Program-made: the position numbers and the translations under genes
Shown: positions 8,787 to 15,956 of the stretch, piece after piece
Layout: each line of letters begins with the position of its first letter
How positions within the stretch are numbered: the first letter of the stretch is position 1
The notes under the pieces: generated by a model
Told to the model about the DNA's origin: nothing
The model's input: only the letters and a program-made list of their open reading frames with translations
Database searches by the model: none
Source: PALSA-610 sp038213435
GTDB taxonomy: Bacteria; Actinomycetota; Acidimicrobiia; IMCC26256; PALSA-610
Assembly (NCBI GenBank): GCA_038213435.1
Contig: JBBQTI010000049.1
Span: forward strand, 1-30,727
DNA length: 30,727 nucleotides
Reading direction: 5' to 3'

Positions 8787-9406
8787 GCGCGGGCCGCCCG
8801 GAGATGGAGGACGATCGAGTCGATGACGCACCGGATGGCCGTCTCGTCGTCGATGTCGTAGCGCTCGCGCAAGGTCTCCCACGCGTCAGGACCGGTGAGC
8901 ACGTCGAGCACCGCGACGGAAGCCGTGCGTTGCGCGGTGGCGAGGTCGTTCAGCTCCTGGGCGAAGACTCGCTCGAGGTCGGCACGCGACCGGGCCTGTG
9001 CCTCGCGCAGGATTCGGGCGAGCGTCGGAGAGAACGCGGCGTGCAGCCGTGTCGCCCGTGCAACCGCGCCGGCCTGCGCGTACAGGCGGATTCGCTGACG
9101 CACGAGCGCGTCGGCGCGTTCCGCCGGTGTCCCGGTCGTCGGTGCGGGAGCGAGGATCGGGGCGACGCGCGCGAAGTGCCGTTTGGCGGCGATGCAGAAG
9201 AGATCCTCCAGATCGTCGAAGTGGACGTACACGGAACGGACCGACACCGCGGCCCGCTCCGCGATCTCCCGCGCGGTCGGGCGAGGCCGACCCTCGGCGA
9301 GCAGGTCGAGCAGCGCATCGGCGATCGCGTTGCGGGTCTTCGCCGAGCGGGCGGCGCGGCCGTCGACTGCGGGCGCTTCCACCACGACGGGCTGCGGCGT
9401 GTTCAC
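8783..9406 (-). CDS. TetR-family transcriptional regulator of the HAAT importer operon
   Basis: The 207-residue protein has the TetR layout: a short N-terminal arm, a helix-turn-helix at about 40-70 (TAREIAERAAVSVRSVYVHF, followed by DDLEDLF) and a helical ligand-binding/dimerisation domain. TetR proteins usually repress their own operon until a small ligand binds. The GTG start at 9406 is favoured because TACATT lies 8 bases upstream and no ATG is available nearby. It is the first gene of the importer operon, which suggests it senses the imported solute or an acyl-CoA derived from it. A candidate operator lies within its promoter (9428-9442). Family certain; ligand unknown. Confidence 0.9.
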   Translation of the reverse strand: MNTPQPVVVEAPAVDGRAARSAKTRNAIADALLDLLAEGRPRPTAREIAERAAVSVRSVYVHFDDLEDLFCIAAKRHFARVAPILAPAPTTGTPAERADALVRQRIRLYAQAGAVARATRLHAAFSPTLARILREAQARSRADLERVFAQELNDLATAQRTASVAVLDVLTGPDAWETLRERYDIDDETAIRCVIDSIVLHLRAARA

Positions 9407-9414
9407 GAATGCGC

Positions 9415-9443
9415 AATGTACGGATGCTGCACGCGGTGTGCAA
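9415..9443 (-). promoter_or_regulatory. Promoter of the tetR-importer operon (TTGCAC-N17-TACATT), leaderless
   Basis: On the minus strand TTGCAC (9443-9438) and TACATT (9420-9415) are separated by exactly 17 bases, the best -35/-10 pair in the window. The -10 ends 8 bases before the GTG at 9406, so the transcript should begin at or within a base or two of the start codon. The spacer and -35 overlap an inverted repeat. Confidence 0.7.
9428..9442. promoter_or_regulatory. Candidate TetR operator, inverted repeat TGCAC-N5-GTGCA
   Basis: TGCAC (9428-9432) and GTGCA (9438-9442) are perfect inverted arms around five bases. The site covers the -35 and most of the spacer of the tetR promoter, where a bound repressor would block polymerase. 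The assignment rests on position and symmetry only. Confidence 0.45.
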
Positions 9444-9482
9444 GATCGTCCAAAATCCGCCGGCTGCGGGCCGGACCTTCAC

Positions 9483-9488
9483 TATCTT
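9483..9488 (+). promoter_or_regulatory. -10 box TATCTT of helD, leaderless
   Basis: TATCTT ends 7 bases before the ATG at 9496. No clear -35 is seen; a small 5-bp inverted repeat (CCGGC at 9460-9464, GCCGG at 9470-9474) occupies the region where one would be. Together with the tetR promoter it makes the 89-base gap a divergent promoter region. Confidence 0.55.
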
Positions 9489-9495
9489 GGGCCCA

Positions 9496-11589
9496 ATGCC
9501 GCACCCGGACGTCGCGCTCGAACGCGCGCGCCTGGAATTCGCCGAAACGTGTCTCGGCGCGATGCGCCGGCGGACGGCGGAGAGGGTTGCGAACGAGGAC
9601 ATCCTCGCCGCGAACGAGGCCGATGCGGAGGCGGTGCGCTGGCAGTTGCAGCGCCGGCTCGCATCGTTCGACGACGACGTCGCGGTCTTGTGCTTCGGTC
9701 GCATCGACGAGGAATCGGGCGCGCGCTGGTACGTCGGCCGGCACCACATCGACGACGGAGACGGCGTTCCCGTCGTCGTCGATTGGCGGGCCGGCGTCGC
9801 GACGCCGTTCTACCGCGCCACGCTGGCCGATCCGTTCGGTCTGCAGCGTCGTCGCCGCTTCGTGTTCAGCGCACGCGAGCTCACCGACGTCTTCGAGGAG
9901 GACTTCACCGACCCCGACTCCCTCGCGGGCGCGGGCGGGGTGCCCGATCCGTTGCTGGCCGAGCTCGGCCGGGCGCGGACGGGACAGATGCGCGACATCG
10001 TCGCGACGATCCAGGCCGAGCAGGACGCCATCATCCGGGCGCCGATAGAGACCTGTCTGGTGGTGCAGGGCGGTCCGGGGACCGGAAAGACGGCCGTCGG
10101 CCTGCACCGCGCCGCATTCTTGCTGTACGAGCACCGCGCCCGGCTCGCGCGCGAGGGCGTGCTGGTCGTCGGGCCGAACCCCGTGTTCCTGCGCTACATC
10201 TCGCAGGTCCTGCCGTCGCTGGGCGAGACGTCGGCCACGCAGACCACGGTCGACGGCCTGCTCGCGCTGCGGTTCCGCATCGTGGCCGCCGATCCGCTCG
10301 CCGTCGCGGCGATCAAAGGCGACGCGCGCCTCGTGGACGTGATCGCGCGGGGTGCGGCCGATGCCATCCGAGTACCGGCCACCGGGTTGACCGTACGGTT
10401 CCGTACGCGTCGATTGACGCTCGCGACCGACGACGTACGCGCGCTCGTCGACGCGGCGCGGCGACGCGACGCGCCTTTCGCGACCCAGCGAGAGCGGTTC
10501 CGGCAGTCGCTGGTGAGGCGCGCGTACGACCGGTACACGGGCGGCGTCGCGATCGAGCTCGACGAGCACGACTTCGGCGTCGCGCTGCTCGCCGACGCGG
10601 AGTCGCGCAAGGCGATCGACGCGTGCTGGCGCAGCGTGAGCCCGGTCGGGCTCGTGCGCTCCTTGCTGACGCAGCGAGCGTTCTTGGCGCGCGCCGCAGG
10701 CGGCGTGCTGTCGGAAGCCGAGCAACGCGCGATCCTGCGGTCGCGCGCGGCCGCCGACGCGTGGACCGCCGACGACCTGCCGCTCATCGACGAGGCGGAG
10801 GCGTTGGTCAGGGGCGCGCCGCGCCGCTTCGGGCACGTGGTCGTCGACGAAGCCCAGGACCTCTCGCCGATGCAGCTGCGGATGCTCGCGCGCCGTGCGC
10901 AGCATCATTCGATGACGGTACTCGGCGATCTCGCGCAAGCGACCGGTCCCGCGTCGCCCACGAGCTGGGCGGCAACGCTCGAGCACCTCGGCCGGCCCGT
11001 CAACTCACAGCCCGCTGAGCTCACGATGGGCTACCGCCTTCCGGGGGCGTTCCTTGCGCTTGCCAACCGGCTGCTCCCGGTCGCGGCGCCCGGCGTCGCG
11101 GCGTCGCGATCGGTGCGTGCCGACGGTGATCCGCCGGACACGCACGAGTTTGCGCCGGATCGTCTCGTCCCGGAGGTCGCCGACCACGCGCTCGCGCTCG
11201 CGAAGGAGTTCGGCACGGTCGCGGTCATCGCGGCCGACGGGCGCGTCGACGCACTCCGTCGCGCGATCGAGGATCGCGGCGTCGTGCTCGCGGAGCCGGG
11301 TGAGGTCGCGCCCGACCGCCCCCTCGTCGTGTTGGCGGCCCGCCTCGCGAAGGGACTCGAGTTCGACGCGGTGATCGTCGCGGAGCCGGCCGAGATCGCG
11401 GAAGAGGAGCCCCACGGTGTGCGGCTCCTCTTCGTCGCCTTGACGCGCGCGGTGCAGCACCTGGCGCTCGCGCACGCGCGGCCGCTGCCCGCACCTCTCG
11501 TCGACGTCGACGTCGACGTCGACGTCGACGTCGATGCCGGCCCTGGCCGAATTGCCGTCGACGCCGGCGGTCAGGACGAAGACACGTAG
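9496..11589 (+). CDS. helD: HelD-type RNA polymerase-recycling ATPase (UvrD/Rep-like superfamily 1)
   Basis: The 697-residue protein matches HelD, which in Gram-positive bacteria binds stalled RNA polymerase, inserts into its channels and releases it from DNA. The N-terminal about 90 residues are helical, as in the arm that enters the secondary channel, followed by the HelD motif YVGRHHIDDGDGVPVVVDWR. The motor parts are Walker A GGPGTGKTAVG (K198, T199), VVDEAQDLSPMQ with D451-E452 as Walker B, TVLGDLAQATG, MGYRLP, and near the C-terminus AKGLEFDAVIV and LFVALTRAVQHL. UvrD-like helicases share the motor but lack the N-terminal HelD motif. The ATG at 9496 has TATCTT 7 bases upstream. The last 35 residues carry an Asp-Val repeat encoded by (GTCGAC)6. 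The next gene begins 12 bases downstream. Confidence 0.88.
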   Translation: MPHPDVALERARLEFAETCLGAMRRRTAERVANEDILAANEADAEAVRWQLQRRLASFDDDVAVLCFGRIDEESGARWYVGRHHIDDGDGVPVVVDWRAGVATPFYRATLADPFGLQRRRRFVFSARELTDVFEEDFTDPDSLAGAGGVPDPLLAELGRARTGQMRDIVATIQAEQDAIIRAPIETCLVVQGGPGTGKTAVGLHRAAFLLYEHRARLAREGVLVVGPNPVFLRYISQVLPSLGETSATQTTVDGLLALRFRIVAADPLAVAAIKGDARLVDVIARGAADAIRVPATGLTVRFRTRRLTLATDDVRALVDAARRRDAPFATQRERFRQSLVRRAYDRYTGGVAIELDEHDFGVALLADAESRKAIDACWRSVSPVGLVRSLLTQRAFLARAAGGVLSEAEQRAILRSRAAADAWTADDLPLIDEAEALVRGAPRRFGHVVVDEAQDLSPMQLRMLARRAQHHSMTVLGDLAQATGPASPTSWAATLEHLGRPVNSQPAELTMGYRLPGAFLALANRLLPVAAPGVAASRSVRADGDPPDTHEFAPDRLVPEVADHALALAKEFGTVAVIAADGRVDALRRAIEDRGVVLAEPGEVAPDRPLVVLAARLAKGLEFDAVIVAEPAEIAEEEPHGVRLLFVALTRAVQHLALAHARPLPAPLVDVDVDVDVDVDAGPGRIAVDAGGQDEDT
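11500..11535 (+). repeat. Hexanucleotide repeat (GTCGAC)6 in the helD 3' end
   Basis: Five perfect GTCGAC units and a sixth ending in T lie in frame and encode alternating Val and Asp at the C-terminus of HelD, beyond the last ATPase motif. The number of units is likely to vary between strains by slippage without changing frame. Confidence 0.9.
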
Positions 11590-11592
11590 GCT
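11587..11592 (+). promoter_or_regulatory. -10 box TAGGCT overlapping the helD stop codon
   Basis: The TAG stop of helD (11587-11589) and the next three bases form TAGGCT, a TANNNT -10 that ends 8 bases before the ATG at 11601. No ribosome-binding site is seen, in keeping with a leaderless transcript. Confidence 0.45.
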
Positions 11593-11600
11593 GCGCGTCG

Positions 11601-12278
11601 ATGGCTGATCTCTCGCCAGTGCACATCTCGACCCGAAGCGGCGACGTGCGCGTGCTGACCGAGGAAGGAATCGAGCTCTCGGTCGAGGGTGGCACCATCG
11701 AGCAGCACGACGACGGCACGATCCACGTCCGGCGCGCCCGGTCGGCCAACGCGATCGAGGTGCGCTGCGCGCCCGGGACCGACGTGACGGTCGGGACCAT
11801 GTCGGGAAAGATCGAGCTCCTCGGGAACCTCGGTGTAGTACGCGTCGCGACGGCGAGCGGGAAGATCCGAGTCGTCGAGGCCGCGAGCATCGACGTGCGT
11901 ACCAAGTCGGGAAAGATCGACATCGGAACGTGCGCGGGCGAGTGCCGGATCATGACCAAGAGCGCCGCGGTGCACGTCGGAAGCGCGGCTCGCGCGACCG
12001 TGGCGGCGATCTCGGGCGTCGTGCTCTTGGAACAGGTCGGCGGCGCCGAGGTGAAGACTGTCAGCGGCAAGGTGTTGCTCTCGCTCGCCCCGAGCGCCGG
12101 GCCGGTGTCGGTGCACACAGTGTCGGGCAAGGTCGAGGTCCGCGTCCCCGCCGCGACCAGACCGACGACCCGATTGCGATCGATCAGCGGACGAATCCAG
12201 TGCGATTGTCCGCCGGGTGAAGACGGCGAGATCGCGGTTGCGAGCGTCAGTGGCGCGATCCGCGTGTCGAGCGACTGA
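11601..12278 (+). CDS. DUF4097-like beta-strand repeat protein
   Basis: The 225-residue protein is built of repeated units with the core SGK(I/V) or SG(x)I/V about every 18-22 residues: STRSGDVRV, TMSGKIEL, TASGKIRV, TKSGKIDI, TVSGKVLL, TVSGKVEV, SISGRIQC and SVSGAIRV. This is typical of DUF4097 proteins, thought to form a beta-solenoid and sometimes called putative adhesins, although no activity is established. No signal peptide or membrane helix is present, so it is probably cytoplasmic. Its TGA shares a base with the ATG of the cyclase gene (TGATG), so the two are translated together. It lies 12 bases after helD and may also be read from its own -10 at 11587. The family is likely and the role unknown. 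Confidence 0.8.
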   Translation: MADLSPVHISTRSGDVRVLTEEGIELSVEGGTIEQHDDGTIHVRRARSANAIEVRCAPGTDVTVGTMSGKIELLGNLGVVRVATASGKIRVVEAASIDVRTKSGKIDIGTCAGECRIMTKSAAVHVGSAARATVAAISGVVLLEQVGGAEVKTVSGKVLLSLAPSAGPVSVHTVSGKVEVRVPAATRPTTRLRSISGRIQCDCPPGEDGEIAVASVSGAIRVSSD

Positions 12279-12892
12279 TGGCCGAACACGGCGCGATCGT
12301 GTTCACCGACATCGTTGGGTTCACCACGCTGACGGACACGCACGGAGACGATTTCGCGCTCGCGCTCCTGGAACGCCAGGAGATCATGGTGCGATCTGCG
12401 CTGCCCGTGGCGGCGCGCGTGGTGAAGGAGCTCGGCGACGGGTTGCTGCTCTGGTTCGACGATCCGCGCGAGGCGATCGATACGTGTCTGCGCCTACAGC
12501 GTGATTTCGATGCCGTGAACGAAGCCGCCGACGCGGGACCCGGCGGTGAGATCGTAGGCGTCGCCGACGTCCCGTTGTGGGTTCGTATGGGCGTGCACTG
12601 GGGTTGCCCGCGGCGGCGCGGTGACGACATCGTGGGGCGCGACGTCAACCTCGCGGCCCGCATCGTCGATCTCGCGGGTCCGGGTGAGGTGCTCTGCTCG
12701 GAGGCGACGGCGGATGTCATAGGCGAACGCGCGGGCGTCGGTTTCGAGCCCCTCGGTCCGGTGTTCGTCCGCGGTCTCACCGAGCCGGTGCCGATCGTGC
12801 GGGTCCTGGCCGCGGGCGGCGACGGATGCGATCCGGAATCGGGATACGGCGATCTGACCGACGGCCGCGCGAGAGATACCGCTTGCCGTTGA
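12278..12892 (+). CDS. Class III adenylate cyclase, catalytic domain only
   Basis: The 204-residue protein is almost entirely one cyclase catalytic domain. The residues needed for activity can be placed: metal-binding D11 (FTDIVGFT) and D54 (KELGDGLLLWF), adenine-selecting K50 and D117, and the transition-state pair N124 and R128 (GRDVNLAARI). A Lys/Asp pair at the purine positions indicates ATP rather than GTP as substrate, so the product should be cAMP. The active site of this class forms at a homodimer interface. There is no sensor, membrane or HAMP domain, and the C-terminal about 35 residues look disordered. It starts one base before the end of the DUF4097-like gene and ends directly against gpmA on the other strand. 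A possible regulatory link to the repeat protein is inference. Confidence 0.88.
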   Translation: MAEHGAIVFTDIVGFTTLTDTHGDDFALALLERQEIMVRSALPVAARVVKELGDGLLLWFDDPREAIDTCLRLQRDFDAVNEAADAGPGGEIVGVADVPLWVRMGVHWGCPRRRGDDIVGRDVNLAARIVDLAGPGEVLCSEATADVIGERAGVGFEPLGPVFVRGLTEPVPIVRVLAAGGDGCDPESGYGDLTDGRARDTACR

Positions 12893-13675
12893 TCAGCCCG
12901 CTTGCTTCGCCACCGCGGCCGCGGCGGCCAGGGCGCGCTTGGGGTCGAGGTACCGGCCCTTTACGCCGCCCGGACCCTTGCGCGGCAGCGGCCGGAGGTC
13001 GGCGTTCAGCTCGTAGACCAACGGCTCGCCCGTCGGCAGGTTCAGCTCGACGACCTCGTCGGCCGTCAGACCGTCGAGATGCTTGACCAGCGCGCGCAAC
13101 GAGTTGCCGTGCGCCGCGACGAGGACCGTCGCGCCGGTGCGGAGGTCGGGCACGATCGCGTCGTACCACCACGGCAGCATCCGCTCGAGCACGTCCTTCA
13201 GGCATTCGGCGCGCGGCAGCAGGTCGCGCGGCAGCGCCGCATACCGCTCGTCGTAGCCCCAGCGCTTTGCGTTCCGCGCGAGCGTCGGATCGAGATCCGG
13301 CGGCCGTTCGTCGTATGAGCGGCGCCATACCTTCACCTTCGCCGCGCCGAACTGCGCGGTCGTCTCGCGCTTGTCCTTCCCCTGCAGGTCGCCGTAATGT
13401 CGCTCGTTCAATCGCCACGAACGGCGGACCGGGATCCATTTCCGTGCGCATTCGTCGAGCGCGAGCTCGGCGGTACGGATCGCGCGCACTTGCACGGAGG
13501 TGTGGACGACGTCGGGCCGCACCTCCGCGCTCGCGAGGTCGCGCCCGCCGCGGCGCGCCTCGTCGCGACCCTGCGCGGTGAGGTCGACGTCGACCCAACC
13601 GGTGAACAGGTTCTTCAGATTCCACTCGCTTTGCCCGTGGCGCAGCAGGACGAGCGTGTACGGCACGAGGAGCAT
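12893..13675 (-). CDS. gpmA: 2,3-bisphosphoglycerate-dependent phosphoglycerate mutase
   Basis: This 260-residue enzyme interconverts 3- and 2-phosphoglycerate in glycolysis and gluconeogenesis. The phosphorylated histidine is H13 in LLRHGQSEWN. Other catalytic positions are visible: R64 (VQVRAIRTA), E91 in LNERHYGDLQG and H189 in AAHGNSLRAL. FTGWVDVDLT and PTGEPLVYEL are hallmarks of the GpmA rather than the cofactor-independent family, and the length matches the usual 230-260. A short Ala-rich tail ends the protein. The ATG at 13675 opens the family-typical MxxxYTLVLLRHG start. It is a single gene, divergent from the phosphatase at 13719 and convergent with the cyclase gene. Confidence 0.95.
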   Translation of the reverse strand: MLLVPYTLVLLRHGQSEWNLKNLFTGWVDVDLTAQGRDEARRGGRDLASAEVRPDVVHTSVQVRAIRTAELALDECARKWIPVRRSWRLNERHYGDLQGKDKRETTAQFGAAKVKVWRRSYDERPPDLDPTLARNAKRWGYDERYAALPRDLLPRAECLKDVLERMLPWWYDAIVPDLRTGATVLVAAHGNSLRALVKHLDGLTADEVVELNLPTGEPLVYELNADLRPLPRKGPGGVKGRYLDPKRALAAAAAVAKQAG

Positions 13676-13718
13676 TCTGCCCGACCGGTAGTGTCCGGCC
13701 CCGAATGGGTACCCGGGA

Positions 13719-14225
13719 ATGACCGACCTCCACATCGTCACCTTGTGCACCGGCAACGCCGCCCGTTCCGTGATGGCGGGCGCGTTCCTACGCGAGCACG
13801 TGCCGGGCCTGCTCGTCACGACGTCGGGTACGCACGTCATCGAAGGCATGCCGATGAGCTGGCGGACGCGCGATGCCATCGCCTCGCTCGGCCTGCCGAT
13901 CCCCGACCACCGGAGCCGCCAGGCGACCGTTCAGGAGCTCGACTCTGCCGACCTGGTGATCGCGTTGGCGCGCGAGCACGTGTCGTGGATGCGGCGCGTC
14001 CATCCGAAAGCGGCACCGCGCACCGCGACGCTCAAGCGTCTGGCACGCGACCTGGCCGACGACGGCACGCCGCTCGCCGATCGGTTGTCCCGGATGCGAC
14101 TGCACGAGGTGGAGCTCGAGCCCGGCGAGGACGTCCTCGATCCGGCGGGTGGTGACCTCGACGTGTTCCTCGACTGCGCGCAGGAGATCGCCGAGCTTCT
14201 GCACGCCGTCATTCCTCGGCTATAG
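13719..14225 (+). CDS. Low-molecular-weight protein tyrosine phosphatase-like protein
   Basis: The 168-residue protein has the LMW-PTP/arsenate-reductase fold. The phosphate loop C10-TGNAA-R16-S17 (CX5RS) lies at the N-terminus as the family requires, with C10 as nucleophile, and D141 in VLDPAGGD is the expected general acid. It should dephosphorylate tyrosine residues or a small phosphorylated substrate in the cytoplasm. No obvious ribosome-binding site or -10 lies at the usual distance before the ATG at 13719, so the start is less certain; the alternative would remove part of the first beta strand. Its TAG stop is part of the -10 box of the next gene. Confidence 0.85.
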   Translation: MTDLHIVTLCTGNAARSVMAGAFLREHVPGLLVTTSGTHVIEGMPMSWRTRDAIASLGLPIPDHRSRQATVQELDSADLVIALAREHVSWMRRVHPKAAPRTATLKRLARDLADDGTPLADRLSRMRLHEVELEPGEDVLDPAGGDLDVFLDCAQEIAELLHAVIPRL

Positions 14226-14228
14226 GGT
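14223..14228 (+). promoter_or_regulatory. -10 box TAGGGT overlapping the phosphatase stop codon
   Basis: The TAG stop at 14223-14225 plus GGT forms a TANNNT box ending 7 bases before the GTG at 14236. The gap to the GTG has no purine-rich ribosome-binding site, which favours leaderless expression. Confidence 0.45.
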
Positions 14229-14235
14229 TTTTCGA

Positions 14236-15954
14236 GTGACGCCGGTGGGAGTTCCGCAAGAGGTCGCGCGGGTCGAGGCGACGTTGCTGGCCGAAGGAGC
14301 GCCGTTCGAGCTCGTCGACGTCGAGGTCGACGGCGTGATCATCCGCTCGTTCAAGAACCGCATCCGCACGTTGCGCGATCTCCTGGTGAGGTCGGTCGAC
14401 TTCGGTGACAACACCTACATGCTCGCCACCGACGGTGTGGAGGAGCGCCGGCTCAGTTACGCGGAGCATGCACGCCTCGTTGCGTCGGTCGCCACGGCGT
14501 TGCACGATCGCTTCGACGTGCGGCCCGGCGACCGCGTCGCGATCCTCGGCGCGAACCGCCCCGAGTGGGTGATCTCCTTCTGGGCGGCGATCGGCCTGGG
14601 CGCGGTCGCGGTGGGGTTGAACGGGTGGTCCACCGGGTCCGAGATTCGCTACTTCCTCGACGACTGCGAGCCGAAGGTGCTCGTCGCCGACCGCAAGCGC
14701 ATCGAGCGTCTGGCCGGCCACGACCTCGGCGTCCCGGTCGTCGTGATGGAGGACGACTTCGTCGAGCTCGAGGCGTACGCGCCCGCCGCCCGCTTCGCCG
14801 CCCCGCCGTTCGCCGACGTGCAGGTCGAAGAGGATGATCCGGCGATCATCCTGTACACGTCGGGAACGACCGGTCGGCCCAAGGGCGCGATCAATACCCA
14901 TCGCAACGTGGCGTCGTACCTGATGCTCAATTTCTACAACGGCGCCAAGGCCGCGATGCTCGCGCCGGCACCTCGCCCCGACGATCCGCCGCCGCGCCCG
15001 CACTGTCAGCTCGTGTCGAGCCCCCTGTTCCACGTGTCGGGTCTGCACAGCGCGGCGGTGATGATGCTCGCGACCGGGTTGAAGAGCGTGTGGCTCACGG
15101 GACGTTTCGATCCCGCCGTCGCGATGCAGGTGATCGAGCGCGAGCGCTGCACCGGCTGGTCGTTCACCGAGACCGTCCTGCACCGCATGGTCAACCACCC
15201 GGATGTCGGCAAGTACGACCTCTCGAGCATCACAACAGTGGGTGGCGGCGGTTCGCCGGTCGCCCCGTCGCTGATCGAGCGGACCCGACGGGTCTTCCCG
15301 AACGCGCGGCGCAGCGTCGGTATCGGGTACGGCCAGACCGAATGCGCGGCGCTCGCAACCCTGAACAACGGACAGGAGCTGATCGACTTCCCGATGTCGG
15401 TCGGCCGGCCGCTCCCGACCGTGGAGCTCGAGATCCGCGATCCGCTCGGCTCCGCGGTGCCCGAAGGCATCGAGGGCGAGGTGTGCGTGCGCGGACCGAT
15501 GGTGATGCCGGGCTACTGGCGCCGGCCGGAGGCGACCGCGGAAACGATCGCACCCGGGCGCTGGTTGCGCACCGGCGACATCGGGCGTATGCAAGGCGGC
15601 CGGCTCTACCTCTCGTCGCGCAAGCGCGACCTGATCTTCCGGGGCGGCGAGAACGTGTACCCGGTCGAGATCGAGAAGCGCATCGAGGATCATCCCGACG
15701 TCGAGGAGTGCGCCGTCATCGGTGTCGACCATCCCGAGCTGGGCCAGACGGTGAAGGCCGTGCTCGTGCCCCGGCCGGGGCGCACCGTCGATGTCGAATC
15801 CGTGCGCACGTGGTGTGCCGCGGAGCTCGCCTATTACAAGGTGCCGGAACACTGGGAGGTGCGGAGCGACTCGTTGCCACGCAACGCGGCGGGCAAGATC
15901 TTGAAGGACGTGTTGCGTGACGCGCGGGCCGATACGGGGTTTGTCGAGGAGTAG
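14236..15954 (+). CDS. Acyl-CoA synthetase (AMP-binding, ANL superfamily)
   Basis: The 572-residue enzyme activates a carboxylic acid with ATP to an acyl-adenylate and then a CoA thioester. Motifs in order: phosphate loop YTSGTTGRPKGA (207-218), the aromatic/acidic motif GYGQTE (Y365, T368, E369), the hinge-region RTGDIGR followed by SSRKRDLIFRGGENVYPVEIE, and the C-terminal catalytic lysine K554 in RNAAGKILKD. Length is normal for long- or medium-chain fatty-acid or aryl-CoA ligases. The N-terminal 65 residues are longer than in minimal members. The GTG at 14236 follows a TAGGGT box by 7 bases. It is followed at 2 bases by the isochorismatase-like gene and shares the window with several acyl-CoA enzymes, suggesting a role at the entry of a degradation pathway. 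The substrate cannot be read from sequence. Confidence 0.9.
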   Translation: MTPVGVPQEVARVEATLLAEGAPFELVDVEVDGVIIRSFKNRIRTLRDLLVRSVDFGDNTYMLATDGVEERRLSYAEHARLVASVATALHDRFDVRPGDRVAILGANRPEWVISFWAAIGLGAVAVGLNGWSTGSEIRYFLDDCEPKVLVADRKRIERLAGHDLGVPVVVMEDDFVELEAYAPAARFAAPPFADVQVEEDDPAIILYTSGTTGRPKGAINTHRNVASYLMLNFYNGAKAAMLAPAPRPDDPPPRPHCQLVSSPLFHVSGLHSAAVMMLATGLKSVWLTGRFDPAVAMQVIERERCTGWSFTETVLHRMVNHPDVGKYDLSSITTVGGGGSPVAPSLIERTRRVFPNARRSVGIGYGQTECAALATLNNGQELIDFPMSVGRPLPTVELEIRDPLGSAVPEGIEGEVCVRGPMVMPGYWRRPEATAETIAPGRWLRTGDIGRMQGGRLYLSSRKRDLIFRGGENVYPVEIEKRIEDHPDVEECAVIGVDHPELGQTVKAVLVPRPGRTVDVESVRTWCAAELAYYKVPEHWEVRSDSLPRNAAGKILKDVLRDARADTGFVEE

Positions 15955-15956
15955 AG

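Noticed and set aside
9496..11589. UvrD or Rep DNA-repair helicase
   Set aside because: The N-terminal YVGRHHIDDGDGVPVVVDWR motif and the position of Walker A near residue 192 fit HelD rather than UvrD, where Walker A lies near the N-terminus.
12278..12892. Guanylate cyclase or inactive cyclase
   Set aside because: K50 and D117 are the adenine-selecting residues, and the metal and transition-state residues are all present.
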